The notes under the pieces were generated by a model, which searched no databases, had not been told where the DNA came from, and was given only the letters and a program-made list of their open reading frames with translations. This document shows positions 1 through 9,159 of a DNA stretch of 64,000 nt, in pieces. Location: positions 316,107 to 380,106 of the forward strand of contig LJIE01000001.1 of NCBI GenBank assembly GCA_001281695.1, in the 5' to 3' direction. This DNA is from a bacterium 336/3. Its GTDB lineage: Bacteria; Bacteroidota; Bacteroidia; Cytophagales; Thermonemataceae. Position 1 is the first letter of the stretch; each line of letters opens with the position of its first letter. Both the position numbers and the translations under genes were made by a program.

Positions 1-133
1 TTGGGTCGTTTCTATTTTGCTCAGGAATAAAAAAATAACATTTTTCTTCTTGAATGAGATAATCAAAAGCTATTTGAGCCAATTCAGGAGTTTCAAAAGT
101 TAGCTTTCCTTTGAATATATAATACGTACTCAT
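1..133 (-). CDS. Partial hypothetical protein, N-terminal 44 codons
   Basis: An ATG at 133 on the minus strand opens a frame that stays open to the window edge. It begins MSTYYIFKGKL and continues with a hydrophilic, soluble-looking sequence and no signal peptide. It lies 13 bases downstream of the stop of the envelope protein at 147-1355, so it could be the third gene of a leftward unit with that gene and the RDD protein. Too little of it is present to name a family. A short real gene seems likely because of the tight spacing and good start, but a chance open frame of this length is possible. Confidence 0.45.
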   Translation of the reverse strand, partial: MSTYYIFKGKLTFETPELAQIAFDYLIQEEKCYFFIPEQNRNDP

Positions 134-146
134 CACAAAATAAAGA

Positions 147-1355
147 TTAAGATTTTTTAAATCTGTACCCAAGTATAACAGCAATGGTTTGATATTTGGA
201 ATTCCAATTCATGTATCTTGATAATACTTGTCTTTGAAAATGATAGCGAAACTCAATATTGTATCTGTTGTATAAAAAACCTGTTCCTAGAGCAAAGTTA
301 TTACCTGATGTAACCAATAAGTCTTCTCTATAAGATGAAAAATCTACTTTGGATTTTAACTGAAAATCCAATACATAAAGGGCATTTATAAATAATTTCG
401 ATTTTTTATTGAGATGAAAATAGTGTTTTAAGCCAACAGGTACTTCTATAGATTTATAATTTACACTAATATCTATAGGACGAAGAAAACTTTGATCATA
501 GGAGTTTTTTATAATTGAACTAAAGTATTGAAAACTTGGCTCAACAATAATACTCCATTTATTTTTATTAAAAGGCAATACAATTTCACCAGAAAAACCA
601 ATACTACCTGTTAAACTACTTCCAAAATCAAAAAATAGACCTGAAACATCATTTTGGATTAATAACGTAGAATATCTAAGACCAGCTTTTACATCAAACA
701 GAAGTTTTCCTTTCCTTTGTTGAAAATAATTATGAATTTGAGCAGACTTGCAAGTATTATATTTTATAAATAAAGAAATTAAGGCCTGTGTACTATAATT
801 TAGCTTTTTAATATCTTCAATATCTATTAAAGAGCATTGAAAACTAGCCCAAAGTTGTTGTTTGTAAGATTCATTTGTAGCTATTAAATCGTTTGCTGTT
901 CGATAACTTTTATAAACTAATTGTTTGATTGGCTGATGACTAACATTATAAAAAAAACGTCTCAAATTGCCATCCTCATAATAATAAAGATTAGCGTTAC
1001 TTTCTATCAAAACTTTAAGAAATAGTTTCTCCTTTATAAATATAGGGGCTTTATCTAGACTTAACAGATTTACTTGTTCACTAGAACGGTCAATTTCTAC
1101 ATCAAATCTTTTGTATTTCACCGTTTCTTGTATCCCAAACTCCATAACAGAATCAATGGAAGCCGTCTTTACTTCTGATGTATCTGAGAATTTATATTTA
1201 AAAAACTTAGGATTATCCTTCCAATCCAAATTTTTAATTAAACATTTAATGGTATCTAAGTCATTTTTAACAAAATATCCCTGTTCAAATTTAATTTGAG
1301 CAATACTCTGAAAAGAAAAAACAACAAATATGATAGTCCAGAAAAGTATCTTCAT
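147..1355 (-). CDS. Secreted outer-membrane beta-barrel-like protein, uncharacterised
   Basis: About 402 aa. I chose the ATG at 1355 because it gives a clean signal peptide (MKILFWTIIFVVFSFQSIAQ); an upstream ATG at 1391 would add 12 basic residues and overlap the stop of the RDD gene at 1366. After a hydrophilic domain (roughly residues 25-210) the C-terminal half has alternating aromatic and polar residues typical of amphipathic strands and ends in a basic YRFKKS tail, resembling PorT-type Bacteroidota barrel proteins. It follows the RDD gene by 10 bases and is probably co-transcribed with it. No specific function is visible; cargo transport, adhesion or a structural role are all possible. 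Confidence 0.7.
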   Translation of the reverse strand: MKILFWTIIFVVFSFQSIAQIKFEQGYFVKNDLDTIKCLIKNLDWKDNPKFFKYKFSDTSEVKTASIDSVMEFGIQETVKYKRFDVEIDRSSEQVNLLSLDKAPIFIKEKLFLKVLIESNANLYYYEDGNLRRFFYNVSHQPIKQLVYKSYRTANDLIATNESYKQQLWASFQCSLIDIEDIKKLNYSTQALISLFIKYNTCKSAQIHNYFQQRKGKLLFDVKAGLRYSTLLIQNDVSGLFFDFGSSLTGSIGFSGEIVLPFNKNKWSIIVEPSFQYFSSIIKNSYDQSFLRPIDISVNYKSIEVPVGLKHYFHLNKKSKLFINALYVLDFQLKSKVDFSSYREDLLVTSGNNFALGTGFLYNRYNIEFRYHFQRQVLSRYMNWNSKYQTIAVILGYRFKKS

Positions 1356-1365
1356 GTGCTTTAAT

Positions 1366-1872
1366 TTAAAAAGTATCTTCCTCTTCATCATTTTTTTGTG
1401 ATAACACTTTGCTGTAAGAATTTAAAACGACATCATCTACTACAATAGTATCAGAAAAACTATCATGCCAGCCTCTTGGATTATTACTTAAAAATGAAAA
1501 TACATCAAAAGGAATGATTCTAGATAAACTTCGTTTAATAATAGTTGGTAAATCAGGTTTTGAACCATCTGCTCTAATAACTCTTGTCCCTACAAGTATT
1601 TTACCAATGGTTTTTCCACTTGCATATTCTAAAATACCGCAATAAACTACATATACCAAAGCTGTCACTAGAATATCTAAAAGTCGATTGTCTGCTATTT
1701 CTAATAATAAATCAAGCCCAAAACCAGTTGCTCCTGCAACAGCTCCCCAAAAGAAGAATATACCATATAAAATAGCTCTATCAATAATAAAAGTTAAAAG
1801 CCTTTTCCACCAAATAGTTGGTGTTAAGTCTTTAAGAAGATTTGCAAGTTCTTTATTATAAGTGTTTTCCAT
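1366..1872 (-). CDS. RDD family integral membrane protein
   Basis: 168 aa. The sequence carries the RDD-family layout: an Arg in WWKRLLTFIIDRA followed by an Asp at the start of the first membrane segment, a Gly-rich loop, a second hydrophobic segment, the basic GKTIGKILVGTRVI stretch with a following Asp, and a C-terminal RGWHDSFSDTIVV block that is very typical of the family. Two to three membrane helices are predicted by eye. RDD proteins sit in the inner membrane; some act in sodium or cation exchange and salt tolerance, but most are unassigned, and nothing here fixes the role. It heads a leftward unit with the barrel-like gene downstream. Confidence 0.85.
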   Translation of the reverse strand: MENTYNKELANLLKDLTPTIWWKRLLTFIIDRAILYGIFFFWGAVAGATGFGLDLLLEIADNRLLDILVTALVYVVYCGILEYASGKTIGKILVGTRVIRADGSKPDLPTIIKRSLSRIIPFDVFSFLSNNPRGWHDSFSDTIVVDDVVLNSYSKVLSQKNDEEEDTF

Positions 1873-1927
1873 GATTTCTATTAATAATTGTAAAAATAAA
1901 AACTATCTATGATAAAATAAAAGACTT

Positions 1928-1958
1928 TTGTCTTTTTGTATAAGTATGAGTAATATTG
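1928..1958 (+). promoter_or_regulatory. Candidate promoter for the dipeptidyl peptidase gene
   Basis: TTG at 1928-1930, a 20-base spacer, then TAATATTG at 1951-1958, one base away from the Bacteroidota -7 consensus TAnnTTTG. The start codon is at 1999. The match is imperfect. Confidence 0.35.
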
Positions 1959-1998
1959 CTTTTTTAAAAAGCGTTTTTTATCTAAAACATAAACTTAT

Positions 1999-4200
1999 AT
2001 GCAAAAAAGAAATCTGATTTGGGTATTGTTGTTATTTATAGCAATACAAGGCTATGCCCAAGACAAGAAGAAGTTTGCTTCTCTTCAAGAAGGTTTGCAA
2101 GCTGGAGGCAGACTTACAGGAAATTTTGGTCCTCGTGGTGTAAACTGGATTGAGGGTGGAGAAAAATACTCTTACATTGAGGGTGGAGGTGTTATCAAAA
2201 CTTTTTCGCCTAAAGATGGTAAAGAAGAGGTAGTTTTTAAAAGTGAAGGTATGAAGTTTCCTGATTCTGATAAAGCTTTCAATTATAGCTCTTTTCAGTG
2301 GTCTAAGGATAGTAAATATTTGCTTTTTCAAAGCAATTTTCGTCCTGTTTGGCGTAGATCGGGTATTTCAGATTATTATTTTTATGATGTAGCAAGTAAA
2401 ACGCTTCAGTTAGCAGCCAAAGATGCTCAAACAGGAGAACTTTCTCCTGATGGATCTAAAATAGGTTATGAAAAGGGTGGAAATTTATATATCTACGATT
2501 TTGCTTCCAAAAAAGAAACCCAACTGACCAATGATGCCAAAGAAAATGTTTGGAATGGTCGTTTTGGATGGGTGTATGAAGAAGAATTTGGTTTGGCTCA
2601 GGCTTGGGAATGGTCTCCTGATAGCAAATTCATCGGTTTTTGGCAAACAGACGAAAGAGAAGTCCCCATTTTCCAGATGACAGATTATAGTGGATTGGCT
2701 GATACTTATGAAAAATTGCCTTACCCCAAAGTGGGAAACAAAAACCCTCTTGTAAAAATTGGAATCATTGATCTTGCTCAAAATAAAAGAGAATGGGTAA
2801 AAGTAGATTTGGGAGATGGATATATTCCTCGTATCTATTGGACATCTGTTTCGGGACAGCTGGCTGTTATGCATCTCAATCGTAAGCAAAACCAAATGAA
2901 ACTATTCTTCTCAAATGCTCAAAATGGTGATGCAAAACTCATTATGGAAGAAACTTCTAAAGCATGGATAGATGTATTTGATTTCTTTGCAGGTATTATG
3001 CATTATGCCTTTTTTCCAAAAGAAACACAAGAGTTTTTCTGGATTTCTGAAAAAGATGGATTTGCACACATTTATCGCTACGATTACAAAGGAAAACTAC
3101 TTGGACAAGTAACCAAAGGGAACTGGGAAGTAGTTTTTGTACATAGTGTAGATGCTAAAAACAAGAAAATCTATTATACTTCTACAGAAGTCTCTCCTCT
3201 TGAAAGACATTTGTACGAAGTAGGCTTTGATGGTAAGAATAAGAAAAAACTTACACAAGTAGCTGGAAGGCACAATATTGACTTCTCACCTAATGGCAAA
3301 TACTTCTTGGATAGATATTCAAATATAACTACACCCACTCAGATAGAGCTTTGGGAAACAGGCAAGGAGTCTAAAATGCTTAAAAAAATTGTTGATAACG
3401 CTCAAGTTACAGAATATCTAAACCAAAATACTTATTCTCCAAGAGAATTGACAAGTTTTACCAATTCTGATGGTGTAAAAATTGATTTATATGTAGTGAA
3501 ACCAGCAAATTTTAATCCAAGCCAAAAATACCCGTTACTTGTAAATATTTATGGTGGTCCAGGGGCTCAGGGTGTTTATAATGAGTTTGGCAGAGATGGT
3601 TGGGAGCAATATTTAGCTCAGCAAGGCTATGTGATTATCAATGTAAATAACAGAGGTAGTGGAGGTTATGGTTATGCTTTCGAGAAAATTGTTTATGAGC
3701 AATTAGGAAAATATGAAAGTAAAGATTTTGCAGAAGCGGCTCAGTTTATGGTAAAACAAGGTTATGTAGATGCCAATAAAATTGCGATTCGTGGACATAG
3801 CTACGGAGGCTATATGTCCAGTTTTACAGTTTTAAACTATCCTGATATTTTTAAAGTGGCAATTGTAGGAGCTCCTGTAACAGACTGGCGTTTGTACGAT
3901 TCTGCTTATGCAGAACGTTATATGGGTTTATTACCTGAAAATGATGCTAAATATGTAGCTTCTGCAAGTACAACTTATGCTAAAAACATGAAAGGTAAAA
4001 TGTTACTTGTTCACTCAGCTATGGACGAAAACGTACACGTAAAACATACATTCCAGCTTGTAAAAGGCTTGACAGATGCAGGAAAAGACGTAGATTTGCG
4101 TATATATCCCCCTGGTAACCATGGAGTTGCATACAGCCCTCAAAGCCGTCTGCTCCTCTTCCAACAATACACAGATTACTTGAATAAAAATTTGAAATAG
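1999..4200 (+). CDS. Dipeptidyl peptidase IV-type S9 serine peptidase
   Basis: 733 aa with a Sec signal peptide (MQKRNLIWVLLLFIAIQGYAQ). Residues about 50-480 form the DPP4 beta-propeller and include the WVYEEE motif (residues 192-196), the Glu pair that holds the substrate amino terminus in DPP IV. The C-terminal alpha/beta-hydrolase has the nucleophile Ser601 in GHSYGG, Asp676 in the HSAMDEN stretch and His708 in GNHG. All catalytic residues are present and the length matches the family. The enzyme should remove Xaa-Pro or Xaa-Ala dipeptides from peptides in the periplasm or at the surface, supporting growth on protein. It is a single-gene unit with its own candidate promoter and a strong terminator. 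Confidence 0.93.
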   Translation: MQKRNLIWVLLLFIAIQGYAQDKKKFASLQEGLQAGGRLTGNFGPRGVNWIEGGEKYSYIEGGGVIKTFSPKDGKEEVVFKSEGMKFPDSDKAFNYSSFQWSKDSKYLLFQSNFRPVWRRSGISDYYFYDVASKTLQLAAKDAQTGELSPDGSKIGYEKGGNLYIYDFASKKETQLTNDAKENVWNGRFGWVYEEEFGLAQAWEWSPDSKFIGFWQTDEREVPIFQMTDYSGLADTYEKLPYPKVGNKNPLVKIGIIDLAQNKREWVKVDLGDGYIPRIYWTSVSGQLAVMHLNRKQNQMKLFFSNAQNGDAKLIMEETSKAWIDVFDFFAGIMHYAFFPKETQEFFWISEKDGFAHIYRYDYKGKLLGQVTKGNWEVVFVHSVDAKNKKIYYTSTEVSPLERHLYEVGFDGKNKKKLTQVAGRHNIDFSPNGKYFLDRYSNITTPTQIELWETGKESKMLKKIVDNAQVTEYLNQNTYSPRELTSFTNSDGVKIDLYVVKPANFNPSQKYPLLVNIYGGPGAQGVYNEFGRDGWEQYLAQQGYVIINVNNRGSGGYGYAFEKIVYEQLGKYESKDFAEAAQFMVKQGYVDANKIAIRGHSYGGYMSSFTVLNYPDIFKVAIVGAPVTDWRLYDSAYAERYMGLLPENDAKYVASASTTYAKNMKGKMLLVHSAMDENVHVKHTFQLVKGLTDAGKDVDLRIYPPGNHGVAYSPQSRLLLFQQYTDYLNKNLK

Positions 4201-4210
4201 AAATAAGAAA

Positions 4211-4237
4211 GCTTCCTGATTATCAGGAAGCCTTTTT
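4211..4237. terminator. Rho-independent terminator between convergent genes
   Basis: A 9-bp stem GCTTCCTGA/TCAGGAAGC with a TTA loop, followed by CTTTTTATA on the plus strand; the minus strand side is also T-rich. It serves the peptidase gene and probably the convergent secreted protein. Confidence 0.8.
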
Positions 4238-4250
4238 ATATTATAACAGT

Positions 4251-5180
4251 TTAAGGTTTAAGACCATTAATATATAAAAGACCCATTATACTCACTTGAA
4301 ACTTCGAATATATATCAGATGGATAAAAAAGAAGTTCTTCTATTGAAAAAGTCTGTTTAGATTCTTTTAATAAATCAAAATCTTGAAAAAATATTTGCCC
4401 TTTGGTTTCTATCTCTGGTGAATTTGCAGATATTCTTAATAATAGGGAATCTTTATTTTGTTCTAAAGAATAATGTAAAATAATAGGTTTTTTGGAAGAA
4501 ATTGGAGGTAACTTATCTTTTTCTTCTAAAATGTAGAAATTAATGTATTGTTGCTTTCTTAAGCTAAAATTAGATTGGATGGATGACAATGTACTTAAAA
4601 ATAATTTTTTAAGGTGTGTAAAATACCTAACATTATTTGTTTTATTATGTATTCTAATAATGATTTCATTAAAGGTGTCTAAAGAGTCAGTATCAAGAGT
4701 ATTTTTTTGCTGAGGGTTTTTTAGTGGTATTCTACTTATACTTGATGAAGCTATAATTGTATAGATCATGTTAAATATGCTTTTTTGCCTTTCTTTGTTA
4801 TAAGAAAGCATAAAAGAAATAGAACCATATTCATAGGGTGGTATTTTAGGAGAGGAACTCTCAAAAATTCTATACTTGAAACCCATGTGATTTTGGTTAT
4901 ATAAAACAGTATCAAAGATTACTACTTGCCAATGATAATCAGGTTGGGCTACTAATGAATCAATGATAATATCCCCTTTTCTACCTTGATTTGCAGCAAT
5001 AAGATAAATTCGATTGATTAAACTATCACTAATAATTTTTTTGGTATCTTTCTCTGAATAATCTTTAAAAAAAGCACTTTTCTGATGACCCAAAACCTCT
5101 AATTGTATTTTTTGTGAAAAAGATACATTTGATTGTATAAAGAAGAAAAAAAGTAAAAAACAATATGGTCTTAAAATCAT
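4251..5180 (-). CDS. Secreted protein of unknown function
   Basis: 309 aa beginning with an uncharged leader (MILRPYCFLLFFFFIQSNVSFSQ) that ends in a plausible signal peptidase I site. The mature part is hydrophilic, with scattered serines and aromatics, and no motif I recognise; the residues GHQKSAFFKDY and a later stretch around IHNKTNNVRYF stand out only as charged surface-like segments. It starts 15 bases after the stop of hemH and so is likely the last gene of the usp - antiporter - hemH unit. Whether it has anything to do with haem is unknown. It may be a lineage-specific periplasmic or outer-membrane-associated protein. Confidence 0.65.
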   Translation of the reverse strand: MILRPYCFLLFFFFIQSNVSFSQKIQLEVLGHQKSAFFKDYSEKDTKKIISDSLINRIYLIAANQGRKGDIIIDSLVAQPDYHWQVVIFDTVLYNQNHMGFKYRIFESSSPKIPPYEYGSISFMLSYNKERQKSIFNMIYTIIASSSISRIPLKNPQQKNTLDTDSLDTFNEIIIRIHNKTNNVRYFTHLKKLFLSTLSSIQSNFSLRKQQYINFYILEEKDKLPPISSKKPIILHYSLEQNKDSLLLRISANSPEIETKGQIFFQDFDLLKESKQTFSIEELLFYPSDIYSKFQVSIMGLLYINGLKP

Positions 5181-5195
5181 AAATTAATATTATTT

Positions 5196-6305
5196 CTAAA
5201 TCTTCTCTTCAGCAATTACCTGCAACATTTTGTCTAAGCCTACTTGGGGAGTGGTATGCTCTAAAACCATTTTGTGAAGCATTTCTATCCAAATCGGATT
5301 TTTGTTAAGACTTTCTACAAGTTGCCAATGCTCTCCACCTACTTCTTCAAAAAGTTCTTTGTATTCCTCTCCTATTTCTATAGTTGTTTCTAAGCAATCA
5401 GCAACGAAAGAGGGCGAAAATGCTAAAATGCGTTTTTTATTTTTAGCTGGAAATGTCTTGATGACATCATCTGTATAAGGTTTTATCCAAGGGTCTTTGC
5501 CTAATCGAGACTGAAATGTAGTACTACAATCTTCTGCTTTGAGTCCCATTGCTGAAGCAAGTAATCTGGTCGTTTCAAAACATTGAGCTCGATAACAACC
5601 TATATTTTGGATGCCATAAGTGGCACAACAATTGGCTTCATTGGGTGTTTTGGTATTTTTCAGGCAGGTATTGCTACAATCACCTTTACGGATTTGGCGT
5701 TCGGGCAAACCATGATAAGTGAATATATAATGGTCATAAGATTCTTTTTTCAAATACTCTTTGCCAATTTCTGCAAAAGCTTTGATAAACAAAGGATTAT
5801 CGAAAAATTGACGCACCAATACAACCTCTGGAATTATCTGCCAATGGCTGATAATTTCCATTACCTTCTGATGTACCGAACCCGATGAGGCAGAAGCATA
5901 TTGAGGAAACAAAGGAATGACAACAATTTTCTCTAAATTCATTTTTTCAAATTCTTTGAGAATTGAGTCAATGCTAGGATTTTGATAACGCATAGCCAAG
6001 CGAACCACATATTCTTCTGAATTGAGAGATTCTTGAAGCATTTTTTCGGTTTCTATACCATAAATTTTGAGTGGTGAACCATTTTCAGTCCAAACTTTTT
6101 GATATATCTTTGCTGATTTCGGTGCTCTAAAAGGAGCGATAATCATGTTTACGAGCATCCAACGAGGAATCAAAGGGATGTCAATGACTCTACCATCCAT
6201 CAAAAATTCTCTCAAGTATTTTCTGACATCAGGAGTTTTAGGAGAGTTGGGAGTTCCTAAATTTACAATTAGTATACCAAAACGTGTTTTATTAGTGGGA
6301 TTCAT
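5196..6305 (-). CDS. hemH: Ferrochelatase
   Basis: 369 aa. The enzyme inserts Fe2+ into protoporphyrin IX, the last step of protohaem synthesis. The N terminus has the GILIVNLGTPNSP signature, the metal-site His198 lies in YHGLP and the catalytic Glu306 in DCLETTIEIGEEY. Between them a Cys-rich insert (GDCSNTC, NCC, CYRAQC) carries at least six Cys and matches the pattern seen in bacterial ferrochelatases that can hold an iron-sulphur cluster. The start overlaps the end of the antiporter gene by 14 bases, implying translational coupling. No other haem genes are present in the window. Confidence 0.95.
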   Translation of the reverse strand: MNPTNKTRFGILIVNLGTPNSPKTPDVRKYLREFLMDGRVIDIPLIPRWMLVNMIIAPFRAPKSAKIYQKVWTENGSPLKIYGIETEKMLQESLNSEEYVVRLAMRYQNPSIDSILKEFEKMNLEKIVVIPLFPQYASASSGSVHQKVMEIISHWQIIPEVVLVRQFFDNPLFIKAFAEIGKEYLKKESYDHYIFTYHGLPERQIRKGDCSNTCLKNTKTPNEANCCATYGIQNIGCYRAQCFETTRLLASAMGLKAEDCSTTFQSRLGKDPWIKPYTDDVIKTFPAKNKKRILAFSPSFVADCLETTIEIGEEYKELFEEVGGEHWQLVESLNKNPIWIEMLHKMVLEHTTPQVGLDKMLQVIAEEKI

Positions 6306-7557
6306 GGGGTATTCCTTGAGTTTTTTTAGGGTTAAGTTGTAAGAAAAATTTCATCATAGAACCAGCTGTTACACTGGTAACAATAGCCATTACTACCAAT
6401 GCCACAAACATTTTTTCATTAATAAGCTTATTTTGTAAGGCAAGTGTTGCCAAAATAATTTCCATTGCTCCTCTTGCGTTCATGCCAAAACCGATAGCTA
6501 ATGATTGACGCTTAGTAAAACCAGATAAGATAGCACCAAGGGAGCAACCTACAATTTTACCAGTAAATGCCATAACCATAATAACAATTACCAAAATAAG
6601 GTCAAAATTTGTAGCAAAATTCACTTTGAGTCCTATGCTTACAAAGAACAATGGTGCAAAGATATTTGTTACAAAGTGATGTACAATTTCTTTGATTTTT
6701 TCAGTCATGTGAACAGAATCGCCAAGAGCTACACCCACCAAAAACGACCCAAATACAGCATGAATGCCAATATACTCTGTAAAAGCAGCTCCTAAAAAAC
6801 TCAAAACCAGCATAATAGACAAAATGCCACCAGGGAAAGCTAAATGTTCTGTAAACCAGGGTAAAACCCTATCCATCAGCCTTCGGAATACTGTGAGCAT
6901 CAGAAGGGCAAAAATAATAGTAAAAGTTACTGTATAAATAATAGATTGCTCTGCTCCTTCTTCCATCATGGTTAGAATAATAGAAAAAATCATCCAACCC
7001 AAAAAGTCATCAATCATAGCTGCTGCTATAATTAACATACCAATTTGCGACTTGAATATTCCTAAATCTAAGAGTGTTCGTACAATAATAGGTAATGCTG
7101 TAATAGATAAAGCAGTTCCTATAAATAATGAAAAAACCAAGTGCTTTTGTGGTGGAATATGGAAGAAATCCATGTTATAATAACTACCAAAAAAACCTAT
7201 TGCAAAAGGAATGCAAATCCCAAAGAAACTTGTAACAAACGCCTTTTTACCTTGATTGATAACAGTTGGAAGTTCTACTTCCAAACCACCAATAAAAAGT
7301 AAAAGAACAACAGAAACCTGAGTAAATCCATTAAGTGCTACAGGAGAATGTCCTGTTCTTGGGAATAAAGTAGCAGAAAATTCAGGAAAGTAATTACCCA
7401 ATAGTGTTGGGCCTAAAATAATCCCTGCTAAAATTTCTCCAATTACCATAGGCTGATTGAAAAAACGCATAATTTCCCCTACTATTCTGCCTGATAATAA
7501 CATAAGGCTAAGCTGTACCAAAAACAGCACTACTTCATGATGACTTAAACTCTCCAT
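6292..7557 (-). CDS. Cation/proton antiporter, CPA2 family
   Basis: 421 aa, almost entirely hydrophobic with about 11-12 membrane helices. It contains the GRIVGEIMRFFNQPMVIGEI and GIILGPTLLG segments and the paired acidic motif in AAAMIDDFLGW that marks the ion-binding helix of Na+(K+)/H+ exchangers of the Kef/NapA type. There is no C-terminal TrkA-N nucleotide-binding domain, so it is the short membrane-only form. The universal-stress gene ends 1 base upstream, a pairing common for CPA2 exchangers and consistent with nucleotide-dependent control of ion or pH homeostasis. The ion specificity cannot be read from the sequence. Confidence 0.88.
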   Translation of the reverse strand: MESLSHHEVVLFLVQLSLMLLSGRIVGEIMRFFNQPMVIGEILAGIILGPTLLGNYFPEFSATLFPRTGHSPVALNGFTQVSVVLLLFIGGLEVELPTVINQGKKAFVTSFFGICIPFAIGFFGSYYNMDFFHIPPQKHLVFSLFIGTALSITALPIIVRTLLDLGIFKSQIGMLIIAAAMIDDFLGWMIFSIILTMMEEGAEQSIIYTVTFTIIFALLMLTVFRRLMDRVLPWFTEHLAFPGGILSIMLVLSFLGAAFTEYIGIHAVFGSFLVGVALGDSVHMTEKIKEIVHHFVTNIFAPLFFVSIGLKVNFATNFDLILVIVIMVMAFTGKIVGCSLGAILSGFTKRQSLAIGFGMNARGAMEIILATLALQNKLINEKMFVALVVMAIVTSVTAGSMMKFFLQLNPKKTQGIPHESH

Positions 7558-7558
7558 C

Positions 7559-8395
7559 TTAGTAGGTAATTAGTACATTGGTGGGTAAATCAGCTAATAT
7601 GTGCTCTAAATCGTGGGTAAAAATTCTATCCAAAATACCTAAACTTCTTTCTGGGGCTGGTACAATGAGTAAATCAGCTAAAATACGGGAAGAAAATCTT
7701 GCAATCTCATAACCAAATTTACCACTAATAATTTTAATATTGATTTTAGAATCAGGTGAAATAACAGGTTGAATGAGTCTTTCAAGTTCGTCAATGGTAT
7801 TTTTTACGGCATCTCTTTTAAGTGTAACAATCTCATCTTCACTTCTATCTTCTGATGCCATAATACTGAGCCCAAGCATATTAGCTTCTTTTAGAATATG
7901 TACTTGGGTTGCATCTTCTATTTTTTCCCATGCAAGAGCCACTGAAATAGTTTCAAGAGCTTTGGTTGGATCATTTCCATCTACTACTATTTTTCTAAAA
8001 GGTGTAGGTGCTTTAGATGGTTCTGTAAGTATCAGTAATGAGCAATATGCTTTACGAGCCAATGCTCTTGAAACAGAGCCTATTTGCCTTTTCAAAAAAG
8101 TTTCACGAGCAAAAGCTCCAATAATGAGCAAATCTACCGATTCTGATTCACAGGTTTTAATAATATTTTCTGTTACACTGCTTTTATCAATCCATTTAAG
8201 GGGTAAATCTTTCGCTTGGGCATTTTGTAAAAATTCACTCATAAGTTGCTCTCTTTCAGTAGTTTGTTCGCCTACGTGAATTAGTAACAATTCAGCTTGA
8301 AAAGCCTTTTGTATCCTTTTAGCTTCGGAAACCAAAGCCTCAGTTCTGGGATTTAAACCAATGGCTAAAGCTATTTTTTTGTAAAGAGTATCCAT
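7559..8395 (-). CDS. Tandem universal stress protein (two UspA domains)
   Basis: 278 aa with two UspA folds, about residues 5-135 and 140-278. The first keeps an ATP-binding-like glycine loop (GAFARETF...IGSVS); in the second the equivalent region (APERSLGILDRIF) lacks the glycines, so it may be degenerate or have another ligand. USP proteins are cytoplasmic and bind nucleotides or act as regulators. The gene ends one base before the CPA2 antiporter, and the antiporter in turn overlaps hemH, so this is the first gene of the operon. A -7 motif lies about 40 bases upstream. Confidence 0.88.
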   Translation of the reverse strand: MDTLYKKIALAIGLNPRTEALVSEAKRIQKAFQAELLLIHVGEQTTEREQLMSEFLQNAQAKDLPLKWIDKSSVTENIIKTCESESVDLLIIGAFARETFLKRQIGSVSRALARKAYCSLLILTEPSKAPTPFRKIVVDGNDPTKALETISVALAWEKIEDATQVHILKEANMLGLSIMASEDRSEDEIVTLKRDAVKNTIDELERLIQPVISPDSKINIKIISGKFGYEIARFSSRILADLLIVPAPERSLGILDRIFTHDLEHILADLPTNVLITY

Positions 8396-8431
8396 ATTTT
8401 ATGAGGATTTTCTAAGAGAAAAGCACTAAAG

Positions 8432-8439
8432 CAAAGATA
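8432..8439 (-). promoter_or_regulatory. Candidate -7 element for the usp-antiporter-hemH unit
   Basis: Reads TATCTTTG on the minus strand, a full match to TAnnTTTG, 37 bases upstream of the usp start. No TTG is found at the expected distance, so only half the promoter is supported. Confidence 0.4.
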
Positions 8440-8585
8440 AGAATTATCAGAACAAATTAATGAGAGGCTATTAGAAGTTTTTATTATGTTATTTATGTGT
8501 TCTGTATATCAAAGAGTTATAGATTTTTGTTTTTAATTTTAGAATAATTTTTATAGTTTTACAAAGTATTAACAATCAATTAACT

Positions 8586-9146
8586 ATGTCGTATCAATTA
8601 TGCCCCAATGGACACTATTATGAAACTACTCTAAAAGCTTGTCCATATTGCCCTACAGCAAAAGAAACTGATTTTAACAAAACGCAAATTATTCAGAATA
8701 CTGACCAAAAGATAAACTCTATGACTCCTGATGATAAAACAAGCATCCAAAACGATAAAATAGCGAACTTCAATAAGACCTCTATTTTTTCAGGTAATAT
8801 TGTTGAAGAAAAACAAACAGTAACCACCAATGCCAATACATCAGGTAGAAAATTGGTTGGTTGGCTTGTTTCATTTACAATGGATGCTTTGGGTACAGAT
8901 TTTAAACTCAGAGAAGGTAGAAATATTATTGGCTCAGACAACGCTTGTGATATTATAATCCCTGATAGTCAGGTTTCAGGAAAGCATTTGACTATTCTTT
9001 ATAGAATGGGCGATTTTAAATTTAAAGATGAGCTTTCTACGAATGGAACATTTATCAACGAAGAATTCATAGAAGAAGGAAATCTAAAGGATGGTGATAC
9101 CATCCGTATCGGGCAAACAATATTCAAATTTAGAACGGCACATTAA
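8586..9146 (+). CDS. FHA-domain protein with N-terminal zinc-ribbon-like motif
   Basis: 186 aa. The N terminus has CPNGHYY and then CPYCP, spaced as in a small zinc ribbon (residues about 6-24). A low-complexity linker rich in Thr, Asn and Lys follows. Residues about 100-186 form an FHA domain: GRNIIGSDNACDIIIPDSQVSGKH and the STNGTFIN motif with the conserved Ser, His and Asn that contact phosphothreonine. No kinase is next to it, so the partner is unknown. The linker has several TQ/TS sites that could be phosphorylated. Its 3' end converges with the prs-like gene, with only 6 bases between the stop codons. Confidence 0.85.
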   Translation: MSYQLCPNGHYYETTLKACPYCPTAKETDFNKTQIIQNTDQKINSMTPDDKTSIQNDKIANFNKTSIFSGNIVEEKQTVTTNANTSGRKLVGWLVSFTMDALGTDFKLREGRNIIGSDNACDIIIPDSQVSGKHLTILYRMGDFKFKDELSTNGTFINEEFIEEGNLKDGDTIRIGQTIFKFRTAH

Positions 9147-9159
9147 GCCGTTCTAAATT
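9127..9159. terminator. Bidirectional hairpin spanning both stop codons
   Basis: A perfect 13-bp inverted repeat (9127-9139 with 9147-9159) around a 7-base loop. It covers the last codons and stop of the FHA gene and the last codons and stop of the convergent prs-like gene. T tracts on both sides are short, so it may be a weak terminator or a transcript-end stabiliser. Confidence 0.55.

Noticed and set aside
5583-5888. 101-codon plus-strand frame inside hemH
   Set aside because: It is antisense to well conserved ferrochelatase sequence with all catalytic residues, so it is a shadow frame.
8693-8941. Minus-strand frame inside the FHA gene
   Set aside because: It is antisense to a convincing FHA-domain coding sequence, and no motif is present in its translation.
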